NCBI GenBank assembly: GCA_021787505.1
Contig: JAJYLU010000082.1
Coordinates: forward strand, 1 to 7,198
Origin: Nitrospirota bacterium
GTDB taxonomy: Bacteria; Nitrospirota; Thermodesulfovibrionia; Thermodesulfovibrionales; UBA6898
DNA length: 7,198 nt
Direction of reading: 5' to 3'
Part shown: positions 1-5,176 of the stretch, piece by piece
Layout of the letters: every line of letters begins with the position of its first letter
Numbering within the stretch: the stretch's first letter is position 1
Position numbers and translations under genes: made by a program
The notes under the pieces: generated by a model
What the model saw: only the letters and a program-made list of their open reading frames with translations
Databases searched by the model: none
What the model was told of the DNA's origin: nothing

Positions 1-228
1 TCTGTCGGAGAACGGGCAAGAAGGCGCACGGAGGAACTCCTCGGCAAGGGCTTCGCTGCAGACGGGGAGAAGATCCGGAAGGAGATCATCGAACGTGACA
101 CGCGGGACTCGGGCAGGGAGATCGCGCCGCTGAGGAAGGCCGACGACGCCTGCTATATCGATTCGACCGGACTTACCAGGGAAGAAGTCCTCGGACTGAT
201 CATGAGAGTGATAAAAGAGAGTAAATAG
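1..228 (+). CDS. cmk: Cytidylate kinase, C-terminal part (5' end outside window)
   Basis: This is the last 75 codons of a reading frame that enters from the left edge and stops at TAG 226–228. Cytidylate kinase phosphorylates CMP and dCMP with ATP in the cytoplasm and belongs to the P-loop NMP kinases. The visible part matches the family's C-terminal half. It has an RRRTEELLGKG-like helix, then an ERD-x-RD-S-GR segment typical of the lid and nucleotide-binding region (residues about 34–42 of the fragment), the P-L-R-K-A-D-D-A stretch, an IDSTGL motif and a final helix (EEVLGLIMRVI). The P-loop is outside the window. Its position directly before ispH and rpsA agrees with the known cmk–rpsA linkage and supports the call. 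There are 52 bases between its stop and the ispH start. Confidence 0.9.
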   Translation, partial: SVGERARRRTEELLGKGFAADGEKIRKEIIERDTRDSGREIAPLRKADDACYIDSTGLTREEVLGLIMRVIKESK

Positions 229-280
229 TGACCAAGTCGAAAGTACGGGCAAAAAGCGGAAAGTACGTTACAATACTAGT

Positions 281-1183
281 ATGAAGAAGGACGCTGCGAA
301 GAAAAAGAAGACCGCGCACCCTGTGCCCGTCATGAGGACCGCCAAGAGGGCGGGTTTTTGTTTCGGGGTGAAGCGGGCGATCGATATCACCTTCGATATC
401 GCTGAGAAGGATAAGAGGGGTGTCTTTACCCTCGGGCCCATCATCCATAATCCGCAGGTCATCGAGAAACTCAGGCTGAAGGGGATCTTCGCAATCGGGC
501 CGGACGACATCGGGGGAAAGAAGATCAAGGACCTGATCATAAGGACGCATGGAATACCCAAACAGCTCTATGATAAGATATCTGCGGGCGGCTTCAGGGT
601 CATCGACGCTACTTGTCCCTTCGTGAAAAAGGCGCAGCATTATGCTAAACTTCTTAAGGAAAACGGTTATCAGGTAGTCATATTGGGCGACATCGACCAT
701 CCCGAGGTAAAAGGCCTCATGAGTTACGCGGGAGAGGACGTGATGGTGGTGAATGAGCATTCCCCGCTGGAAGGTCTCAGATCGAAAGTAGGGATAATCG
801 TCCAGACCACCCAGCCCGTCGAGGCCCTGAAAAAAGTGCTTTCGAGGATCATCGAACGGACAAAGGAGGTCAAGGTTTACAATACGATCTGCAATTCCAC
901 TGCGCTGAGGCTGAAAGAGACCGAGGAAATGGCGCGCAAGGCAGACGTGATGGTTGTCGTCGGAGGCAGGAACAGCGCGAACACGACGCAACTCGCAAAC
1001 CTCTGCAGGGGGCTATCGGTAAGAACCTATCATATCGAGACCGCTTCCGAGATCCGGGACGAATGGTTCGCCGGCGCAAAGAAGGTCGGCATTACCGCAG
1101 GGGCTTCGACGCCCGACTGGCTCATCATAGAGGTAGAAAAAAGAATCAGAGACAGAGGAGGGGAAACCCGTAATGGACATTAA
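281..1183 (+). CDS. ispH: 4-hydroxy-3-methylbut-2-enyl diphosphate reductase (IspH/LytB)
   Basis: IspH is the [4Fe-4S] enzyme that reduces HMBPP to IPP and DMAPP in the last step of the MEP pathway. The three cluster cysteines are visible as C27 (GFCFGV), C112 (DATCPF) and C204 (NTICNST). Other expected active-site residues are H56 (HNPQV), H90 (RTHG), H140 and E142 (HPEV, the E being the proton-relay glutamate), T176/T177 (QTTQ), S232/N234 (NSANTTQL) and S276 (AGASTPD). At 300 aa it is slightly longer than usual because of a lysine-rich N-terminal extension of about 17 residues. ATG 281 is the first start after an in-frame stop, but no Shine-Dalgarno is visible. GTG 323 or ATG 332 would give a more typical N-terminus. 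The 3' end overlaps rpsA by 11 bases, which suggests translational coupling. Confidence 0.96.
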   Translation: MKKDAAKKKKTAHPVPVMRTAKRAGFCFGVKRAIDITFDIAEKDKRGVFTLGPIIHNPQVIEKLRLKGIFAIGPDDIGGKKIKDLIIRTHGIPKQLYDKISAGGFRVIDATCPFVKKAQHYAKLLKENGYQVVILGDIDHPEVKGLMSYAGEDVMVVNEHSPLEGLRSKVGIIVQTTQPVEALKKVLSRIIERTKEVKVYNTICNSTALRLKETEEMARKADVMVVVGGRNSANTTQLANLCRGLSVRTYHIETASEIRDEWFAGAKKVGITAGASTPDWLIIEVEKRIRDRGGETRNGH

Positions 1184-2750
1184 TAACAATGAGATGGAGA
1201 AGCTCTACGCCGAATCTTTCCACAGCATCGAAGAAGGGGCGGTTCTGTCGGGAAAAGTGGTGGCGATCAAGCCCGACGGTGTCATCGTCGACATCGGGTA
1301 CAAAACTGAGGGGGTCATCCGGATCGAGGAATTCAACGACGAAGAGCTGAAGGAGCTGAAACCCGGCAGCCGGATCGAGGTCTACGTCGTCAATATGAGA
1401 GACTCCGAAGGGGTCCTCAAGCTCTCGAAAGAGCGCGCATCCAAGATAAAGATATGGGACGTCCTCGAAAAAGCCGCACAGGACGGCACGCTGGTTGAAG
1501 GCATCGTGACGGAAAGGACAAAGGGCGGAATGACAGTCGATATCGGCGGCGTCAAGGCGTTTCTTCCCGGCTCTCAGGTCGATATCAAGATAACGAAAGA
1601 CGTAGACGCTCTTCTGCGGCAGAAGATGTTTTTTAAGGTGCTGAAGATCAACAACAAGCGATCGAATGTGATCGTCTCCCGTCGCGCCGTACTCGAAGAA
1701 GAACGGGCCAGGAAGAAGGGGGAGACCATCGGAAAGATAAAGGAAGGTGCGGTGCTCGAAGGGACCGTAAAGAACATCACCGATTACGGCGTCTTCGTCG
1801 ATCTCGGAGGGATCGACGGGCTCCTCCATATATCCGACATCTCCTGGGGAAGGATCACCCATCCCTCCGAATTCTTCGCCATCGGCGATATGGTGGAGGT
1901 GGTTGTCCTGAAATACGATCAGACCAGCGAACGGATAACGCTGGGATACAAGCAAAAACAGCCCGACCCCTGGTCAAGCGTCCTCGAAAAATACCCCGTC
2001 GGCGGGAAGGTGAAGGGCAAGGTCGTAAGCATTACCGATTACGGCGCATTTGTCGAGTTAGAGGACGGACTCGAGGGACTCGTTCACATTTCGGAAATAG
2101 ACTGGACGCCGAAGCCAAAGCACCCTTCCAAATATCTGTCTATCGGAGAGACGGTCGAGGCGGTCGTGCTGAAGGTCGACCGGGAGGAGAGAAAACTCTC
2201 GCTCAGTGTAAGACAGTGCAAGCCGAGTCCCTGGACGCTTATAAGGGAGAATTATGCAGTCGGCGAGAAAATATCCGGGAAGGTGAAGAGTCTCACAGAT
2301 TTCGGCGCCTTTGTCGGCCTGCCCGAGGGCGTGGACGGTCTGATCCATATCTCCGACCTTTCGTGGACAAAGCATGTCAAGCATCCCTCCGAGATCCTCA
2401 AGAAGGGACAGAAGGTGGACGTGGTGGTCCTGGCGATCGACGCCGAGAACGAAAAGATGTCCCTCGGGCTGAAACAACTCGACGCAGACCCGTGGATCGA
2501 AGTGATACCGTCCCGTTTCAGGCTCGGCGATGTCGTACAGGGGAAGGTGCTGAGGGTGACCGACTTCGGGATATTCATCGAACTCGAGGGCGGGGTCGAG
2601 GGGCTCATCTATTCCTCCGAAGTGGTCCAGCCGTCAGGCGAAGAACAGGTCAAGGAAGGGGACCCGGTCTTTGCGAGGATCATTAAGATCGACCTCGACG
2701 AGAGGAAGATCGGCCTCAGCATGAAAAACGTCAAAAGGACGGACGAATGA
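1173..2750 (+). CDS. rpsA: 30S ribosomal protein S1
   Basis: A 525-aa protein built of six S1/OB-fold repeats, at roughly residues 20–88, 104–170, 190–262, 275–348, 362–435 and 449–519. Repeats 3–6 carry the classical G-x-V-x-x-(I/L)-x-D-(Y/F)-G-x-F-V and G-L-(L/V/I)-H-I-S signatures (for example ITDYGVFVDL, LTDFGAFVGL). Repeats 1 and 2 are more divergent, as expected for the ribosome-binding N-terminal domains. S1 binds mRNA leaders on the 30S subunit and helps initiation on structured messages. E. coli S1 is 557 aa, so this is close to full family length. ATG 1173 is preceded by a strong Shine-Dalgarno, AGGAGGGG at 1156–1163, inside the end of ispH. The stop overlaps the sppA start (ATGA, 2747–2750), so the two are probably translationally coupled. 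Confidence 0.97.
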   Translation: MDINNNEMEKLYAESFHSIEEGAVLSGKVVAIKPDGVIVDIGYKTEGVIRIEEFNDEELKELKPGSRIEVYVVNMRDSEGVLKLSKERASKIKIWDVLEKAAQDGTLVEGIVTERTKGGMTVDIGGVKAFLPGSQVDIKITKDVDALLRQKMFFKVLKINNKRSNVIVSRRAVLEEERARKKGETIGKIKEGAVLEGTVKNITDYGVFVDLGGIDGLLHISDISWGRITHPSEFFAIGDMVEVVVLKYDQTSERITLGYKQKQPDPWSSVLEKYPVGGKVKGKVVSITDYGAFVELEDGLEGLVHISEIDWTPKPKHPSKYLSIGETVEAVVLKVDREERKLSLSVRQCKPSPWTLIRENYAVGEKISGKVKSLTDFGAFVGLPEGVDGLIHISDLSWTKHVKHPSEILKKGQKVDVVVLAIDAENEKMSLGLKQLDADPWIEVIPSRFRLGDVVQGKVLRVTDFGIFIELEGGVEGLIYSSEVVQPSGEEQVKEGDPVFARIIKIDLDERKIGLSMKNVKRTDE

Positions 2751-3595
2751 AGAAACTCTGCATCGTCATAGGCGTGCTCGTCCTTCTGCTGGTCGTGGTA
2801 AGCCTCTCGCTTGTCGTCTTCGGAAAGAACATACCACTCAGGGACAGGATCGCGCTCGTCAGGATCGAAGGACCGATACTCGACTCGCAAGATGCAGTGG
2901 AGGAGATCAAGGAATACGGCAAGGACAGCTCGGTCAAGGCAGTCCTCCTCAGGATCGACAGTCCCGGCGGAGCGGTCGCACCCTCTCAGGAGATCTACTC
3001 GGAAGTGAAGAAGGTCGCAGCCAGCAAAGCGGTCGTGGTCTCAATGGGGTCGGTGGCGGCATCCGGCGGCTATTACATTGCCTGTCCGGCTACGAGGATC
3101 GTGGCGAACCCCGGGACGCTGACCGGATCGATCGGGGTAATCATGGAAATCCCGAACATCGAGGGCCTGCTGAACAAGATCGGCGTGAAGACCGAGGTGA
3201 TCAAGAGCGGCAAGAACAAGGACATCGGTTCCGCCTTCCGGGCGATGAAGCCCGAGGAACGGAAGCTTCTGCAGGGCGTCATGGACAACGTGCATGAGCA
3301 GTTTATCAGGGCGGTGGCCGAGGGCAGGAAGATGAATATCGAAGACGTCAGGGCGATCGCGGACGGCAGGATTTTCACCGGAGAACAGGCGGTCTCGGAA
3401 GGTCTGGTGAATGACCTCGGCACGCTCGAGGACGCGACGAAGATCGCAGCGAAACTCGGAGGCATCAAGGGAGAGCCTGAGGTGGTGACCAAGAAAGACA
3501 AATTCTCCTTTATCGATATCCTGCGGAACAAATTCCCGAAGGAAATCCTGGACGTGTTTCCGTCGGTGAAGATAAAATATCTCTATGCACCTTAA
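2747..3595 (+). CDS. sppA: Signal peptide peptidase SppA, short (36K) type
   Basis: A 282-aa membrane-anchored serine protease of the S49 family, which degrades leftover signal peptides and membrane-embedded fragments. Residues about 4–26 are a strongly hydrophobic anchor (LCIVIGVLVLLLVVVSLSLV). The protease domain follows, with RIDSPGG (69–75), the nucleophile region GSVAASGGYY with the likely catalytic Ser106, and the downstream KSGKNKDIGS segment where Lys158 fits the general base. The Ser–Lys spacing of 52 equals that recalled for B. subtilis SppA (S147/K199). The length fits the short single-domain form rather than the tandem-domain enterobacterial form of about 600 aa. ATG 2747 overlaps the rpsA stop by four bases. 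The stop lies directly in front of the Shine-Dalgarno of the next gene. Confidence 0.94.
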   Translation: MKKLCIVIGVLVLLLVVVSLSLVVFGKNIPLRDRIALVRIEGPILDSQDAVEEIKEYGKDSSVKAVLLRIDSPGGAVAPSQEIYSEVKKVAASKAVVVSMGSVAASGGYYIACPATRIVANPGTLTGSIGVIMEIPNIEGLLNKIGVKTEVIKSGKNKDIGSAFRAMKPEERKLLQGVMDNVHEQFIRAVAEGRKMNIEDVRAIADGRIFTGEQAVSEGLVNDLGTLEDATKIAAKLGGIKGEPEVVTKKDKFSFIDILRNKFPKEILDVFPSVKIKYLYAP

Positions 3596-3604
3596 GGAGG
3601 TCAT

Positions 3605-3886
3605 ATGACAAAATCGGTTCTCATCGAAAAGGTCGCGGAAAAAGTCGAAGGACTTACGAGAAACCAGACGGAGATCGTGGTCGATACTGTCTTCGACAGT
3701 ATCAAGAAGGCCCTTATGTCAGGTGATAAGATAGAGATCAGGGGCTTCGGCAACTTCAGGCTGAAGACGCGGAACCCGAGGAAGGCACGGAACCCGAAGA
3801 CGGGCGAGAGCGTGGAAGTCCCGGGCAAGAAGGTACTCTATTTCAAGGTCGGCAAGGCCCTCAAAGAGGCCCTCAACAAAGGGTAA
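3605..3886 (+). CDS. IHF/HU-family DNA-bending protein (IhfB-like by position)
   Basis: A 93-aa nucleoid protein of the HU/IHF fold that binds the DNA minor groove as a dimer and bends it. Two N-terminal helices (about 4–39) lead to the GFGNF turn (47–51). The beta-arm carries ARNPKTGE with the intercalating proline at P64, followed by VPGKKVLYFKVGKALKEAL. Its location after cmk–rpsA is the position of ihfB in enterobacteria, and the RNPKTGE arm is IHF-like. However, HU, IhfA and IhfB are hard to separate by eye, so no symbol is given. The ATG has a near-perfect Shine-Dalgarno (AAGGAGG, 3594–3600) that overlaps the sppA stop. A strong terminator follows 22 bases after the stop, so this is the last gene of the operon. 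Confidence 0.95.
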   Translation: MTKSVLIEKVAEKVEGLTRNQTEIVVDTVFDSIKKALMSGDKIEIRGFGNFRLKTRNPRKARNPKTGESVEVPGKKVLYFKVGKALKEALNKG

Positions 3887-3908
3887 ACACCCTTTTCGAT
3901 ATCACTCC

Positions 3909-3938
3909 GAAGGGCGGGCACCACCCGCCCTTCTTTGC
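3909..3938 (+). terminator. Rho-independent terminator closing the housekeeping operon
   Basis: A perfect 10-bp GC-rich stem pairs GAAGGGCGGG (3909–3918) with CCCGCCCTTC (3924–3933) around the loop CACCA, and runs into TTTGCTC. It lies 22 bases after the IHF/HU stop. The T tail is on the + strand side, so it mainly serves the + strand operon, but the stem sits only 16 bases beyond the stop of the convergent dihaem cytochrome gene and may also limit read-through from it. Confidence 0.88.
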
Positions 3939-3949
3939 TCTAACAGAAA

Positions 3950-4180
3950 TCAACCCTTTCTGGGCCATTCGTGGCACTTGAAGCACTCGAATTTCGGCGG
4001 GTGCGTCTTTTTCATGGCGTATTTCTTCCCAGTCCCGTGGCATTCCATACATGCGGCAACATCTTGCCCGGGTGTATGGAGCCGGTCCGCTGGTATCGGC
4101 GGATATTTCTTCCCGGGAAAGAGCAGAAGAAACCCGACCACAAGGGCGACGAAGATGAAAAAACCGGCGATGCTTTTCAT
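3950..4180 (-). CDS. Small membrane-anchored dihaem cytochrome c
   Basis: A 76-aa protein with an N-terminal hydrophobic segment (residues about 3–21, IAGFFIFVALVVGFLLLF) followed by a short periplasmic part holding two haem-attachment motifs, CMECH (44–48) and CFKCH (66–70). It should be exported and kept at the membrane as a signal anchor, acting as a small electron carrier. I do not recognise a named family. ATG 4180 places the anchor at the N-terminus. A GGAGAG at 4191–4196 (- strand) sits 14 bases from the ATG, a little far. An in-frame TTG two codons upstream (4186) would be at better spacing. The frame stays open to an ATG at 4312, but that extension reads like translated intergenic DNA and enters the repeat element. 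The gene converges on the IHF/HU gene and is divergent from the regulator at 4478. Confidence 0.82.
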   Translation of the reverse strand: MKSIAGFFIFVALVVGFLLLFPGKKYPPIPADRLHTPGQDVAACMECHGTGKKYAMKKTHPPKFECFKCHEWPRKG

Positions 4181-4255
4181 GATCAATTTTACCACTCTCC
4201 AATGGCGCTTGTCTTTTCCGCAGCCTAGGGTTAGACTCAAACCGGAGGCATATAT

Positions 4256-4283
4256 ATCATAGTGAAATAAATGAGAAGGCGAA
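4256..4283 (-). promoter_or_regulatory. Candidate sigma70-like promoter for the dihaem cytochrome
   Basis: On the - strand TTCGCC (4283–4278) and TATGAT (4261–4256) are separated by 16 bases, the second matching the -10 consensus at five of six positions. The -35 is weak. It would start transcription near 4249, giving a leader of about 70 bases before ATG 4180. The boxes lie in the left arm of the inverted-repeat element, and the right arm has a similar pair facing outward. Confidence 0.35.
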
Positions 4284-4457
4284 TATAGCGAAAAAGTCCA
4301 TAAATTCGGCAATTATCTAATGTGCTTCACGTAAACGCAGTTTTAAGGTTGGGATCCATTCAAAAAGAAGGGTTTCTCGCTACATGCGCGGGCTATTCGT
4401 GCCTCAGATTATGGCCCTTTTTTCGTCACATTCGCCGTTCTTTTTTATTTTGATATG
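4258..4457 (+). repeat. MITE-like non-coding element, copy A, with long imperfect terminal inverted repeats
   Basis: The two ends are imperfect reverse complements. From 4278 inward the left arm reads GGCGAATATAG, CGAAAAA, GTCCATAA; from 4436 inward on the opposite strand the right arm reads GGCGAATGTGA, CGAAAAAA, GGCCATAA. The match extends outward through AAATAA...AGAA to a CATA at each tip (4258 and 4457), making arms of roughly 55 bases around a central part of about 90 bases. The middle holds a distinctive TTCACGTAAACGCAG (4326–4340). TA-rich tracts flank it (4250–4257 and 4468–4475), compatible with a TA-rich target, though no clean duplication can be proven. A second copy lies at 7041–7198 in the opposite orientation. 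No open frame is convincing inside. It could instead be a divergent regulatory region that was duplicated. Confidence 0.6.
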
Positions 4458-4459
4458 AA
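4431..4459 (+). promoter_or_regulatory. Weak candidate promoter for the HTH/zinc-ribbon gene
   Basis: TTCGCC (4431–4436) and TATGAA (4454–4459) are 17 bases apart, at the outer end of the right arm of the repeat element. The matches to consensus are modest. Transcription would begin only about 12 bases before ATG 4478. It mirrors the pair on the - strand in the left arm. Confidence 0.28.
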
Positions 4460-4477
4460 ACACGGGGTATATATATT

Positions 4478-4804
4478 ATGAGGAAGAGGGAAAAAGGTCC
4501 GGCCGTGCCCGTAGAAAGACATGAGACAATAAGGCGGGAGATCATAGCTGTACTCGGACAAGGGGCCGTCTCTGCAAAGGATATTTCCTTCGAGGTGAGG
4601 ATCTCCGAAAAGGAGGTCTACGACCACCTCGAACACATCCGGAAGACCCTTATCAAGAAGGAGCACCAGCTAATGATCGTCCCTGCCGAGTGCGTAAAAT
4701 GCGGGTTCGTTTTCAGCAAAAGAGAGAGGCTCAGGAGGCCCGGGAAGTGTCCCGTCTGCAAAGGGGAGTCGATCAGAGAGCCGCTCTTTTCGATCAAGCA
4801 GTAG
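4478..4804 (+). CDS. Predicted transcriptional regulator, helix-turn-helix plus C-terminal zinc ribbon
   Basis: A 108-aa cytoplasmic protein. Residues about 13–60 read as a winged helix-turn-helix (RHETIRREIIAVLGQG, then VSAKDISFEVRISEKEVYDHLEHIRKTL), with the second stretch a good recognition-helix region. Residues 70–95 form a zinc ribbon with two CxxC knuckles, CVKC (72–75) and CPVC (91–94). This arrangement resembles the HTH-plus-Zn-ribbon predicted regulators of the COG3357 type, a family assignment made from memory. No ligand is known. The ATG is preceded by GGGG (4464–4467) at 10 bases, a weak ribosome binding site. It stands alone, divergent from the dihaem cytochrome and upstream of the octahaem cytochrome, so it could control either through the nearby operator-like repeat. 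That link is inference. Confidence 0.78.
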   Translation: MRKREKGPAVPVERHETIRREIIAVLGQGAVSAKDISFEVRISEKEVYDHLEHIRKTLIKKEHQLMIVPAECVKCGFVFSKRERLRRPGKCPVCKGESIREPLFSIKQ

Positions 4805-4901
4805 TCTTCCCTCTTATTTCCCATCCAATAACGGTTCATTTTACAGACAATACAAACCCTCTGTCTTCGGATAATATCCCTTTTATCTGCAACTATGTTT
4901 C

Positions 4902-4934
4902 AAACTGCACGGTGAGTGCGTTTATTTATTATTT
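4902..4934 (+). terminator. Candidate intrinsic terminator after the HTH/zinc-ribbon gene
   Basis: AAAC (4902–4905) and GCAC (4907–4910) pair with GTGC (4916–4919) and GTTT (4920–4923) around the loop GGTGA, leaving one bulged T. The stem is followed by the T-rich tract ATTTATTATTT. It is about 100 bases after the regulator stop. The GC core is only four pairs, so it may be weak. Confidence 0.42.
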
Positions 4935-4943
4935 CGCATCTTC

Positions 4944-4972
4944 TTGACTTTATCTCACAAATCGGTTATCCT
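4944..4972 (+). promoter_or_regulatory. Candidate sigma70-like promoter for the octahaem cytochrome unit
   Basis: TTGACT (4944–4949) and TATCCT (4967–4972) are separated by an ideal 17 bases. The -35 matches consensus at five of six positions and the -10 at four. Transcription would start near 4979, leaving a leader of almost 200 bases before ATG 5177 that contains a small hairpin and the inverted repeat at 5133. Confidence 0.5.
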
Positions 4973-5132
4973 TGATCAAAGTAGATATGAAGTTTCATTT
5001 TATATATATCTTTATAACTCTACATTTAGGCTATTGTAGCCTTCCCCCCTTCATACCCCGTCGTTTCGCAAGTAATGTCCAATTCTCCCTTCCTGAATGT
5101 CCCTATACCCTTGAACCCCTGCATATAAACCA

Positions 5133-5149
5133 CTGTTACTTTGTAACAG
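5133..5149. promoter_or_regulatory. Perfect operator-like inverted repeat ahead of the octahaem cytochrome
   Basis: CTGTTACTTTGTAACAG is a perfect 7-bp inverted repeat with a three-base centre, ending 27 bases before the start codon. It is four bases after a TATAAA (5124–5129) and could be a repressor or activator site, or an RNA hairpin in the leader. The odd-length centre does not fit the CRP/FNR pattern with an even spacer. No regulator can be assigned from the sequence. Confidence 0.45.
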
Positions 5150-5176
5150 CATACAAACATCTGAAGCGAGGTAGTT

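Larger units (their letters stand above)
4805..5176. other. 372-base AT-rich intergenic control region upstream of the octahaem cytochrome
   Basis: No convincing gene: the short frames crossing it have no family features and no ribosome binding sites. It holds, in order, a terminator candidate for the regulator gene (4902–4934), a sigma70-like promoter (4944–4972) overlapped by a TTGATCAA palindrome (4972–4979), a small perfect hairpin AGGCTA-TTG-TAGCCT (5028–5042) in the predicted leader, and an operator-like inverted repeat (5133–5149). The sequence is much richer in A and T than the flanking genes. Confidence 0.7.

Noticed and set aside
200..991. Long - strand open frame opposite ispH (263 codons)
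   Set aside because: It is antisense to the IspH coding sequence, whose catalytic residues are all present. Its translation is rich in codon-shadow patterns and has no domain or ribosome binding site.
1146..1955. Long - strand open frame opposite rpsA (269 codons), and shorter ones at 2058–2477 and 3041–3604
   Set aside because: Shadows of the rpsA and sppA codon patterns, with no recognisable family and no translation signals.
4200..4260. Possible cyclic-di-GMP (GEMM) riboswitch on the - strand, from a GCCTCCGG...CTAA...TAGG resemblance
   Set aside because: Only the distal half looks similar. The GGGCAAACC and GCAAAGCC core segments of the consensus are missing.
4181..4312. Upstream extension of the dihaem cytochrome to ATG 4312
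   Set aside because: It would put 44 unconserved-looking residues before the membrane anchor and would run into the inverted-repeat element. A short start at 4180 or 4186 gives a normal signal anchor.
4391..4414. Sigma54-type promoter around GAGGCACGAATAG on the - strand, also in copy B
   Set aside because: The GG is present but the GC at the -12 position is not at the required spacing in either copy.
4972..4979. TTGATCAA as an FNR-type site
   Set aside because: FNR sites need four bases between the TTGAT and ATCAA half sites. Here the halves overlap, leaving only a short palindrome.
5028..5042. AGGCTA-TTG-TAGCCT as an intrinsic terminator
   Set aside because: It is followed by a C-rich stretch, not a T run, and the stem has only six pairs. 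It is noted as part of the control region instead.
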